DNA from: Poa pratensis | Taxonomy: Eukaryota; Streptophyta; Magnoliopsida; Poales; Poaceae | DNA: 64,000 nt | NCBI GenBank assembly: GCA_947311845.1 | Contig: CAMZMU010000123.1 | Coordinates: 19,093,976 to 19,157,975, forward strand | Reading direction: 5' to 3' | Part shown: positions 13,117 to 23,136 of the stretch, piece after piece | Layout: every line of letters begins with the position of its first letter | How positions within the stretch are numbered: the stretch's first letter is position 1 | Program-made: the position numbers and the translations under genes | The notes under the pieces: generated by a model | Databases searched by the model: none | What the model was told of the DNA's origin: nothing | What the model saw: the letters and a program-made list of their open reading frames with translations, nothing else

Positions 13117-13128
13117 GTAGCCCCCGAG
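13117..13128 (-). other. Polypurine tract next to the 3' LTR
   Basis: The minus strand reads CTCGGGGGCTAC directly against the LTR. The second element in the window has the same sequence beside its LTR (60485-60496), which supports its role as plus-strand primer. Further copies occur inside the element. Confidence 0.75.
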
Positions 13129-14190
13129 TACTTGTCTGATTCGAAGAGTCGGGCATGGACTCATACATCATGCACGTTATATTTTTTTACATCTGCATTT
13201 AGAATTCTTATGAAATAGCACATGTTGGCTATGTCGAGTGTTTCATCGACTATGAGTTTTTGCTTATGATAGTCAAGGGATATTAGCTTAGCAGGCCCGG
13301 CACACACGACGGATCGGGGCCGGTTAACTACCATTTGTGGCAAAACCATACTAGCTTTCAATCAAACTCGAGTCCCCGGACTCGAATCTGGAACAAACTG
13401 GACAGACTCGAAACGGCCGTTGAGGTCTTACTGAATCGAACTGCAGTATAGTTTTGAATCTACCCAACGCGTCCGTCGGGGATTTTCATCATGTCTGCTG
13501 ACACGGAACATTTAAGGATAACGCTGCTGGAGCGGTCCTTAGCCCAGCTCGACTGATCGGCGGGTCTTACCTTTGCACTATGCATGCAGCATCCAAGGAT
13601 CGTCGGATCAACTCGGGAATATTTTGAGTGTGATTTTGCTTATGAACTTAGTCGAATGTTTCGTCGACTGACACTTTTGCCATTATTCTATCGGGTGCGC
13701 GACAGCGCTCCCGATGGGAGTAGCCCCCGAGATTGTGCTTTATTGCTTGCAATGGAGGATAATCTCAAAATCTTTTACCCTGCACATTTTAGTCAAAGAA
13801 ATTTTTTGATACGCTCCCGATGGGAGTACGATGCTGCAGTCGAAAGAATTTCGACTGGCCTCTATGACTTTGCTAAAAACCAACCGAGACTTATGCGAGA
13901 GACCACCCGAAGATATCATCGAGTGACTTTATGCCAGTTGTGAAGAGAGAACAACGTCAGCAATGACGCATTTTGCGACTGCTATCTCTGACAAGCGGTG
14001 GCGTGCTTGGAGAGGCTTTGATAAGACGTGACCCTGTTTTGTGGGCCCGTTTTGCAGGCTGACCAGGGATGACGCCGCGTGGACTTGATTTGACCGTTCG
14101 GGCGCGATTTTCACGGGGCGTGATGATGGCTTCCTGGATTCTCGTGCGTAGTGGGCGGAGTGGCCGGCGACGGTTGCTCTCCGTGGCTGC
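13129..14190. other. Element 3' internal region between PPT and the antisense promoter
   Basis: No protein is called. It holds a unit around GCTCCCGATGGGAGTAG followed by the PPT-like AGCCCCCGAG (13708-13731) and a second partial unit at 13812-13830. The same units occur as a tandem repeat in the second element. Confidence 0.5.
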
Positions 14191-14269
14191 CACGTGTATG
14201 GCCAGATTTCGCGCGGAGCGTATGCATCTGTTTTGACGGTTACGATCATTTTGCGATCTGTGGTAAATA
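14191..14269 (+). promoter_or_regulatory. Putative promoter of the antisense gene (G-box and TATA-like)
   Basis: A G-box (CACGTG, 14191-14196) lies 68 bases before a TATA-like TAAATA (14264-14269), itself about 135 bases before the ATG. The second element keeps the same layout (CACGTG at 61716, TAAATA at 61789), although other sequence around it has diverged. The antisense gene thus probably has its own promoter. Confidence 0.5.
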
Positions 14270-14401
14270 GGGGGACGGCGCTGGCAGAGTTTTTTACTTG
14301 CCATTTACTCCCTGCGCCGCCCCTCGTCTCATCTTCTTCCTCGCGCCCACCTCCATTGCTCTGCGCCCAAGCTCTCTTCTCCACCCTCCTCCATCGTTAC
14401 A

Positions 14402-17113
14402 ATGGCGAAAGGTGGAGGCCCAAGCGTGGTGCCGCCGCCGCTGCCGCGACCGATGCGGCCAAGGGCAAGAAGTCTGTGGCGGGTACATCTGCATCCGCCG
14501 CGCTGAAGAAGGGCAGCGGGGACTGGGCGAAGTCCACCGTCAAGGACGCCCATCTGCTCAAGCTCCGCGAGCAGGGATATCTGCCTCCCGCGGAGCAACT
14601 CGCCGTCCGCGCTCCATCGCCCAAGGAGGTATGCCCCGAACCACGCGCCAACGAGCGCGTTTGCTTTGCGGAGTTTGTGTCCAGGGGCTTCTCGCTTCCC
14701 CTCCACGACTTTGTTCGTGGCCTCCTTTATGCCTACGGGGTGCAGATCCACGATCTCACCCCGAACGGTATTATGCATATTGCGTGCTTTATCACGCTAT
14801 GCGAGTGCTTCCTTGGCGTCGCACCCAGCTGGGCGCTATGGAAGACCATATTCATGGTGCGACCCAACAGAGGAGGTGGTCGCACCTACCCCGTGGGCGG
14901 CTGCGGCATCCAGGTGCGCAGCGACACCCGCTATTTCCGCCTGAAGACCGTCGACTCCGCGCAAGGCTGGAGGAAAGGGTGGTTTTATGCGAGTGTAGAG
15001 CAAGAAGGAGTCGCCACCTTCTCGACTGCAGCTTACGTCAGGACCAAGGCGTGGGATCACCAGCTCTCAGCCGAAGAAATGGAGGAAGCACGCCCTTTGC
15101 TGACTCGAATCGACGGACTGCTGGACAAGGTCACAGGCATTCATTTGATTGCCACCTTTGTGAAGAGGCGGGTGTGGCCACTCCGTGCCCGAGCGCACCC
15201 CATGTGGGAGTTTGAGGGCGCGAGTGACTCCACTCGGATGAGCCCAGAGGAACTGTCAAGGAACGAGCTTGTGACGCACGTGCGCCACATCACCAGCCTG
15301 ACGACAGCCGACCCTTGCAACATCGATTGTCCCGTTACGCCATACGGGACGGAAAACCCTTTGCTTGAGGTATGTCTGTAGTTTAATAGTTTGCCACTCG
15401 TAGTTTCTACGATATGTGTTTTTTGATTCTGACTTTGCAATTTGTGATGTATGCTATGCAGGGTCACTCGACTGCTGCCTCCCTTCCTCCTCTGCCTGAA
15501 AATGGCGAGACTGAAGAAACACAGGCACAGGTGGTGGACCCAAAAGGGGATCAGTCGCCCATCCCTTCTGCCACCACTTCACATGTGGAGGAGGTCGAGG
15601 AGGAAGCAGCAGAAGAGGTTCAATCTGAAGACAAGGCCACCTCTGACCAAGAAGTCGATACCGCGCCACCAAAGCGGCGTCGACTGGCCAAGAAGGCGCC
15701 TTCTGCTGCAAGTTCACCCGCGAAGGAGCAGGGCTTGGAGGATGACGAGGAATCAGGTTCACCACCTGTTTTCCAAGCCGCTCCTTTGCGTGCGTGCTCA
15801 ACAAGCTCAACTCTTCCTCTTCAGTCGAGTGGTACCCCAGCCTTTGGGGGACCAATTTTTGGCGACTCCGAAGATGAGGAAGATGAGGACACAGGTATGT
15901 GTTTTTGAGTATGAAATTTTGTGCTGTCACATATTTGTGCTAACCGTCTTTTTGCTTTGTTGTGTTGCCCACAGCGCTGAAAACAATCAGCCTGGGACTC
16001 CTCCAGTCGAAAATGTTCCAACCCTGGAGCACTCGAATTCTGCACCGACTGGAAACGAGGCTGCCCAGCCAATGGCCACTGACGCTGTCGTTGAGACAGC
16101 CAAGGCGGCAACTCCAGATGTCGGGACATCAGTCGCGGCTCCTGAGCCGTGGATGAACCACGTGAGTAGTTTTTTGCTTGACCCGTTTAGTTGTAGGCTG
16201 TGAGAGTTTGAATTTTTGCTGAATTCGTGTGCTCGCAGCCCTTCTACCACACCTTGGCAGATTCCGCCAAGGCTTATGTCCAGGTGGAGCAGGAGAGGGA
16301 CACCATGCGCGCCGAGCTGGAGCGGCTCAGTCGTGAGTTTCCTTTTTGCTTTTGTTTTGCCGAACTTCTTTTTGCAATGCTTGATTTTGTCGAGTATTGA
16401 ATGCACGTGATTTTGCTGGGCCAGGCGAGAAGAAGGAGCTGGAAGACGCACTCGCCGCGCAGCGCGAAGAGTCGAAGAAAGAGCTGGCTGCCGCCACCAA
16501 CTCAGCCGCTGCACGCGAGCGAGATATGCTGACCAGCTCGCGGCACTCGCGCAGGTCATGGGAGGTGAGTAATCTTTTCTCCTTTTGATATGACGATATA
16601 ACTTGTCGAGTGTCGTAAAATGACTTATGCCTGTTTTGAATTGTGCAGAAGCTGTTGGCGCACCGGCCTCTGCGGACGTGGCGAGTGACGATCTTTCGCT
16701 GGAACAGGCTGTGGGCGGCTTAGGCGCTCTATGCAACCAGGCGAAAGAAGCACTCGCCAAATCGACGAGCACACTTGGCGCTGTATACCAAGTGGTGTTC
16801 CCGACTGGCGTGTGCCGTCGACGGTGGATGACTTCGCCAACGTGTTTGGCCCCGGGACGTCCACCATGGCGGGTTTCGCTCGCGCCAACACGGTACGCGG
16901 ATCCGAGTCCACCATCAAGCTTCTTATGGGACATGGGATAGATTGCGACTATGAGGCAGCACTGTCTGCGTTCCCTCAGAAGCCAGATGGGAAGCCCATT
17001 TCCTGAAGGGGGTGAGCGGAGCCGCCGCGCGACTGGCCGAAGTTTTTATGAACACCATGGAGCGCCGGGCACTCGAGACTGCCAATCGTCTGCTTAGGAA
17101 ATCGAAATCTTAG
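14402..17113 (+). CDS. Antisense accessory gene, Transposase_28 (PF04195)-like, spliced
   Basis: Plus strand, opposite to gag-pol. Predicted exons are 14402-15369, 15462-15894, 15975-16161, 16239-16332, 16425-16564 and 16649-17113, each bordered by GT and AG with short 70-95-bp T-rich introns. Exon 1 holds the 'putative gypsy-type transposon' domain (FVSRGFSLPLHDFVRGLLYA, TPNGIMHIACFITLCECFLG, RVWPLRARAHPMWEFEG). Later exons are acidic and then coiled-coil rich (GEKKELEDALAAQREESKKE). The ATG at 14402 is one frame away from the domain, so a 1-base shift lies between 14404 and about 14430, and another near 17005. Similar antisense ORFs are known in Tat elements such as Grande, with unclear function. 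The second element at 59991 has the same gene. Confidence 0.75.
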
Positions 17114-17314
17114 GTTAGGGTAGCTGTACCCTTTTGCTTTTTTATGCCTTGTAATGATACCTTCTGAACTGCGCGAGTCTGCGCTTTGTTTGTGCTACCT
17201 TGTTTATGCAAACTGTCTTTTGCTAATGTCTTTCACTCGAAGAGTTGTATGCTTATGACATGAGTTTAGCTTCTGACACAAACTTTGTGTTTGTGATTAT
17301 GCTCTTTGAACAGT

Positions 17315-18130
17315 CACGAGAACCTGCTACTGCGACTAGTTCCTCGCAGGCTCCAATCACCACCCGATCCCAGGGTCAGGTGGCAAATGATGCCAAGGTG
17401 ATGGAGTATATGAAGGCCAAATTTGTGAGAATGGAGCAAGATCTGAAGGACGCCCAGGCTGAGCTGAATCGATTGAGGGCCAGACCCGCGTTGGCCACCC
17501 AACGCGAGGAATATGTGCTCGGGGAGATGGAGCTTGTGAACAGGCAACTCGAGTGTAAGTTCGAGTCTTGCTCTGTTTACAAGCTTTTTGCGTAGCTTTT
17601 GCCTTTTGATCTGACTGGTGTGCCCGTGTTTGTAGGCTTTGTCGACAACTTCCAGGCTGAAAAGATTCGCGTGGAAGGGCGTCTGGATAGCGTGGTTGAC
17701 GACCCTACGACTGGGCGTCAACACTTTTGGCTTGATAGGTACCATGCCCGCATACTCGCCACCCTGAAGGATCGCGTCTGGCGAAGTGCTGAACTGCTGG
17801 AGTTATGCCGGGCAGCGTTTATTCGCCTGAACGAGACTCTTTTTCCTTCGGGGCCACAACCACAAGGGATTCGTGCTGTGTTGAACATCTTCCGCCAAAC
17901 AAATCCCATTCGAGAGTTGCTGTCTCAGAACTTGTGATTGGAGCCAACGCTGCAATGGCGTATATGCGTAGTCGAAAACCAAGGTTGGTGTTGCGGACAC
18001 CTGCAGCCGGAGAGTTCTCGAACAAAAAGACCTGGATGACACGATCCAAGCTGCGGAGACACTAATCGAGTGCACTCGCGAACAGCTTTGCGGTCCCGAG
18101 CTGCCCGTAAAGGACGAGCCTGAGGATTAG
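17315..18130 (+). CDS. Antisense accessory coding segment, coiled-coil and C-terminal domain
   Basis: Two exons, 17315-17554 and 17636-18130, have AG/GT borders (donor GTAAGT at 17555, acceptor TTTGTAG before 17636). They encode a Ser-rich start, a coiled coil (FVRMEQDLKDAQAELNRLRA), a middle part (RLDSVVDDPTTGRQHFWL) and a tail with LVIGANAAMAYMRSR and a final KDEPED stop. A frame change near 17935 splits the tail. It may be a second antisense gene or, if the stop at 17111 is spliced out, the C-terminal part of the Transposase_28-like gene. No catalytic motif is seen. Confidence 0.55.
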
Positions 18131-18638
18131 AATAGTTTGCGAGTGCAATTTTTGTATAGGGGCAGCCCCCGAGTGTAATTTTTGACTCTTTGTATATTGT
18201 ATAGTTTGTATACTTTGATTTTTTGTCGAGCCCCCGAGTCAGTCGAGCGGGGTTTGTGAAATATGTGTTGGTTGTGAACCAATGACTGTGCAGCCCCCGA
18301 GTATTCGAGTGCGGCTGCAGAGTTTTTGTGTTTTTGTTGGATCCTTGTTACGCAGCCCCCGAGCATTCGGTGCGGCTAAGGCATTGTGTTTCTGCAAGAG
18401 CGAGAGCTCATTTGATCAATAACACAGCCCCGAGGGTTTCGGGTGCGGTTAAGGTATGAATTATGCGGGTAGTAGTACAAAGAAGTCGAAGGAACATTGA
18501 TTTTATTCCTCTTTTGAATGTTAGGCTGCAGGCCGCCTCATTAAAAACCTTCCAGTCCCCTTAGGTACCCTGGTAAGGAAAAGAGCGCGTCTGAAACCTG
18601 CAGCCATCCGACATATAGCCTATTACATTGTGAGCACT
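18131..18638. other. Spacer between antisense gene end and integrase end, with PPT-like array
   Basis: The two gene sets converge here. The spacer carries four exact copies of AGCCCCCGAG and one variant between 18164 and 18434 (see findings). No coding sequence is seen. Confidence 0.6.
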
Positions 18639-19921
18639 TTATGCGTAGAAACGGCGCAGATGCGCAACGTTCCAAGGATTATGAGAGAGTTCGCCTGTCT
18701 TCGCGTGCTTCAGTCGATATGCGCCTCCACCAAGGACCTCCGTGATGATGAAGGGACCCTCCCATGGGGAAGCGAGCTTGTGCACCTTCTTTTGCTTCAG
18801 TCGAAGAACCAGGTCACCAACGACGAAGGACCTGGTTCGCAGTCGACGGCTATGGTAGTTGCGGAGATCTGCTGGTAAACAGCTGTGCGGGCCAAGGCCG
18901 TGTCTCGCGCTCATCGAGTAGTCGACTGCATCTTCGAGTGCTTCTTCCGCGTCTTCTTCATTGTATGCTTCAACTCGTGGCGCATTGAACCTTACATCTG
19001 ATGGCAGAATTGCCTCTGCACCATAGACCATGAAGAATGGGTGAACTGCGTAGAAGTGTTGGGAGTTGTGCGTAGGCTCCATAGCACAGATGGTAGTTCT
19101 TCGACCCAAGCACCCGCAGCTCTTTTGAGTGGCACCAGGAGGCGCTTCTTGATCCCACTCGTCACAAGTCCGTTGGCCTTTTCGACTTGGCCATTGGATT
19201 GTGGATGTGCCACGGATGCGTAGTTGAGCGTAATGTCCTGCTCTTTGCAGAAGGTTTTGAACTCCTCAGCCGTGAAGTTTGTGCCGTTATCAGTGATGAT
19301 ACTGTTTGGGACACCGAAGCGGTAGATGATGCTCTTTATGAAGTTGACTGCCGTAGTAGCAGTCGAATTTGTGATGGGGACCGCCTCGATCCACTTTGTG
19401 AACTTGTCGACTGCCACCAGTAGGTGAGTATGCCCGCCATGCGATGATTTTTTGAGTGGCCCAACCATATCGAGCCCCCATTGGGCGAAAGGCCAGGCCA
19501 GCGGTATAGTCTTCAACGCCGATGCGGGTGCGTGCGGCCTTGTTGCGAATTTCTGGCAGCCGACGCACCTTTTGACTATGTCCTCCGCGTCTTTGAGTGC
19601 TGTAGGCCAGTAAAACCCTGCGCGAAAGGCTTTGGCTACGAGTGATCGACTGCTGGCGTGATGCCCACAGGTACCTGCATGAATGTCTCGAAGTATGGCT
19701 TGGCCATCTTCGAATGCGATGCATCTTTGGAACATACCTGATATGCTGCGCTTGTATAACTCGCCGTTGATAACGGTGTATGCTTTTGATCTTCGAGTCA
19801 CGCGTCGGGACTCGGTTATGTCATCTGGTAGCTCGCCACGGAGTATGTAAGCCAGAAAAGGTTGAGTCCAGGTTGGCTCAATGAGAAATACCTCGACTGG
19901 GGGGTCCTCTGTGCTAGGCAT
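18639..19921 (-). CDS. Integrase, frameshifted near the C-terminus
   Basis: A zinc-binding HHCC domain (HAGTCGHH...CVGCQ, about 19540-19690) is followed by the catalytic core with the D,D,E set in WGLDMVGPLK, SIITDNGTNF and NGQVEKANG. The C-terminal part carries the GPF/Y-type motif (SPWEGPFIITEVLGGGAYRL) and ends HLRRFYA at 18639. A frame change near 19025-19040 separates core and C-terminus (two overlapping frames, 18639-19109 and 18992-19921). It inserts the cDNA into the genome. Without the frame repair the GPF/Y domain would be lost. Confidence 0.85.
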
Positions 19922-19949
19922 TTGCTTTTGGGTGGCGTAGTCGACGGAG

Positions 19950-21047
19950 GAGGCTCTCGTTTCTCCTTGATAGATCTGTGTTCGATGCGCTCGAGGAAGA
20001 CACCAGGTGGAATTTGTGCGCCAGTTGAGCCAAGATTGGCTAGCATGTCTGCTTCTTCGTTACTTTCCCTTCCTATGTGCCTCAACTCGCAGCCCTCGAA
20101 GCTGCCCTCCAGTGTGTTGTACAGGTCGCGATAAGCGATCATGTTGTCCGCGATTGCGTCGCAGGCCTTCATTGTTTGCTGCACCACGAGATTGGAGTCG
20201 CCGTAGATCATCAATCGAGTGCACCCAAGTGCTTTTGCCATCCGCATGCCATGGATCAGGGCCTCGTATTCAGCCTCGTTATTGGAGGGTAGTTTGAATC
20301 CCATCTGCAAAACATAACGTAGCTTGTCCCCTTTTGGTGATATGAGGATGACGCCTGCGCCTGCGCCTTCGTGTTTCTTGGACCCATCGAAGTACATGGT
20401 CCAGGAATTGGACACGTCTGGTGCTCCAGGTAATTGGGCCTCTATCCACTCGGTTGTGAAGTCGGGTAGGACTTGTGCTTTGATAGCCTTCGGGTGCTCG
20501 TACTTGATGTCTCTTGGAGCCAGCTCGATGAGCCATTTTGCGACTCGACCCGTTGCATTGGGGTTTGTGAGGATATCACCGATTGCTGAGTTACTTACCA
20601 CGGTGATCGGGTGCTCGGTGAAGTAGTGTGTCAACTTCCTTGAGGACATGAATACAGCGTATGCCAGCTTTTGATAGTGCGGGTACCGCTGTTTTGATAT
20701 GGAGAGAACCTCGCTTAGGTAGTAGACTGGACGTTGTATGCTTTGGATGTGCCCTCCTCCATGCGTTCGACTACCAGTACGGTGCTCACCACCCTGTTTG
20801 TAGCCGAGACATACAGGTAGAGTGGTTCCCGTTCCTTAGGTGCGACGAGGATCGGAGGGCTTGTGAGGATCCGCTTGAGATCTGTGAAGGCTGCTTCAGC
20901 TTCTGGCGTCCACTCGAACTTGTCCGCCTTCTTCATCAGTCGATAGAATGGTAAAGCCTTTTCACCCAGTTTGCTGATGAATCGACTGAGCGCTGCTACT
21001 CGTCCTGCTAGTTTCTGCACATCATGAAGCTTTGAAGGCCTTTGCAT
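19950..21047 (-). CDS. RT connection, RNase H and second (archaeal-type) RNase H
   Basis: 20715-21047 carries the thumb/connection (LSRFISKLGEKALPFYRLMK) and the start of the Gypsy RNase H (LYLYVSATNRVVSTVLV). The end of that domain is in the 20649 frame (LTHYFTEHPITVVSNS). After a linker comes a second RNase H (about 20000-20430) with YFDGSKKHEGAGAGVIL, NNEAEYEALIHGM, YGDSNLVV and a final ESNEEADMLANL, giving the D-E-D-D set. A tandem second RNase H of this archaeal type is a known mark of Tat-lineage elements. Confidence 0.85.
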
Positions 21048-21049
21048 TG

Positions 21050-21900
21050 TGAGGATGGCCTGTATTTTCTCCGGGTCTGCTTCGATTCCACGGCAGAGAC
21101 TAGGTACCCTAGAGCTGCCCGGCTGGAACGCCGAACGTACACTTCTTAGGATTGAGCTTGATATGGAAGCGTTTGAGGTTTGCGAACGTCTCCCTCAAAT
21201 CGTCGAGTAGTGTGCGTTCTTCCCTTGTGGTAATGACAATGTCATCACGTAGACCTGGACGTTGCGTCCAATTTGCTTTTTGAGGCAGTCCTGCATCATG
21301 CGCTGGTATGTTGCACCCGCGTTTTTGAGCCCAAAGGGCATAGTTGTGTAGCAGTAGACCCCGAGTGGGGTTATGAACGCCGTTTTTTCTTCGTCTTCTT
21401 GCTTCATCCTTATCTGGTGATAACCTGAGTAAGCATCCAGAAAGGAGAGTCGTGCGCATCCGGCGGTGGAGTCGACGATCTGGTCGATCGGGTAGCGGGA
21501 AGTGATCCTTTGGACAGCACTTGTTCAGCGCTGTGAATCCACGCACATCCGAAGGATGTCTGTATGCTTCTTTTCTACGAGTACGGGGTTGGCCACCCAT
21601 TGTGATTTCTTGATTTCCCTAATGAATCCTGCTGCGAGTAACCGGTCGACTTCAGATTCGACTGCGGTTCGCTTTGGGCCGGAGATTCGACGCATCGTTT
21701 GCTTGACTGGCTTTGCATCTGGAAACAATTGGAGAGAGTGCTCGGCGAATTCCCTGGGAATACCTGGCATGTCGGCTGGACACCACGCAAATATTTCCCA
21801 GTTCTCACGGAGGAATTCGACGAGCGCGCCTTCCTATGCGATAGGCAGGCTCGAAGATATGTTGACTGTCTTGGACGGATCGGTCGGGTGCACCTGATGC
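21050..21900 (-). pseudogene. Reverse transcriptase, frameshifted at the catalytic site
   Basis: Recognisable in order: LFPDAKPVKQTMRRISGPKR and VANPVLVEKK (21600-21730), FTALNKCCPKDHFPLP (about 21490-21545), TAFITPLGVYCYTTMPFGLK (21340-21400), VQVYV then a broken YVDD site (about 21246), LKRFHIKLNPKKCTFGV (21110-21175). The pieces lie in at least three frames. At the catalytic motif the minus strand reads TACGTGATGAC, one base short of a codon set for YVDD, so the frame changes exactly at the active-site Asp pair. As written, no active RT can be made. Confidence 0.85.
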
Positions 21901-22107
21901 GACCTTGTGTCATTTGTAGCATTGAAGGATCTGTCGACTGCCAACTTCTTATGCTCTGGAAGGAGTGTGCGGTCGTTGGTAATCGCTAAGTCGGCGAGTG
22001 ATTCTCCACCCCGAACATCTCGGAGATTTTGCTGAACTCGCGGTCGCAAGCATCGGACCTTTGAAAGTTTCCACGGACAGTGATGACTCCCTTTGGTCCT
22101 GGCATCT

Positions 22108-22430
22108 TCAGCGTGAGGTACGCATAGTGTGGCACCGCCATGAATCGAGCAAACGTCGGGCGACCAAGAATAGCATGGTATTGTGATTTCCAGTCGACGA
22201 CCTCGAACTCAATCGACTCTGTCCTGAAGTGGCTTTGTCCCCGAACGTAACGTCGAGTTGTACGGTGCCTTCTGGGCTAATTGCTTTGCCAGGAACGATA
22301 CCGTGGAAGGTATTTGAAGATTTTGGGAGGTTTTCGACTGACCTGTTCATTTTGCGGAGCGTGTCCGCGAAGATGATGTTTATGCCGCTGCCTCCATCCA
22401 TGAAGACCTTGGTCATGGCGTAGCCTCCTA
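22108..22430 (-). CDS. Aspartic protease domain of pol
   Basis: The motif MTKVFMDGGSGINIIF corresponds to the VxxDxGSSxNIL active-site region of Tat-lineage proteases, followed by LPKSSNTFHGIVPGKAISP. It processes the gag-pol precursor. The last third of this frame drifts out of register, and the domain continues in the neighbouring frame toward 21900. Confidence 0.8.
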
Positions 22431-22618
22431 TTTGCGCGTCGAGTACCAGAGCCGCGTGCCCTGGTCGAACTACAGCTGGGGATGATCCTCTCGACTGAAG
22501 CTTATGATGGTTTCCGATCCCTTCAGAAATTCGGGCACGGCAGGAGGTGCCATGACAGCCATGTTCACCTGTCGAGTGATTAGCTTTTGCTGCCTGTTGG
22601 AGGGGCGACCCTTTTGTA

Positions 22619-23136
22619 TCATGTACATCTGCCCGTGGGGCTGTGGATATTGATCATCTTCCGCCCGTAGTACGGGTTGTATGGCACCTGCGAGGTTTGC
22701 GCCTGGAGCAGGCTGTGGTGGTGGTTGGGTGGCGGCTGTGGCGCCATGAGAGCGGGCACAGCGTTCGGCTGTGGTACGGGTGCAGGCGTGGGCTGAGCAG
22801 GTGCTGGGCCATTCCTCTTGAGTCGTATCATGTAGTCAGTCGCCATTTGGTCGAATTCCCTGCAGTTCCTTAGGGTGTGATTGGAGCGTAGTTTTCCGTC
22901 GTCCCCCTTGAAGAGGTGGAATCTGCACCAGTCGTCCATCTTTTCCTCGAATGACCGCTCGGGTTTTGCGTCGCTACGTTTGCGCCATTCTTGCCTTTTG
23001 TAGCTGTCGCTCCGCTGCTCGCGATCTCGACTGTCCCGTCGATCATCCGAGCGTCGATTGCTTCTATCTTGGTCCTCCCTTGGCTGTGTGTATCCAGCCG
23101 CCATGAACTCGGGTCTGTTATCGTCGTAAGGACGTT
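22619..23136 (-). CDS. Gag C-terminal part in a shifted frame
   Basis: Reads on from gag in another frame (MAAGYTQPREDQDRSNRRSD) into an Arg/Asp-rich, probably nucleic-acid-binding tail. It includes WCRFHLFKGDDGKLRSNH and a Pro-rich linker before the protease. The join needs a 1-base shift near 23140. A programmed frameshift at this place is not known for this lineage, so an indel is the simpler reading. Confidence 0.7.

Noticed and set aside
14298..15215. 305-codon plus frame overlapping the antisense gene
   Set aside because: It is a shadow in another register of the Transposase_28-like exon; its Arg/Pro/His-rich translation has no domain.
15987..16934. 315-codon minus frame opposite the antisense gene
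   Set aside because: It runs against the exons and across their introns, with low-complexity translation. Gag-pol of this element does not include it.
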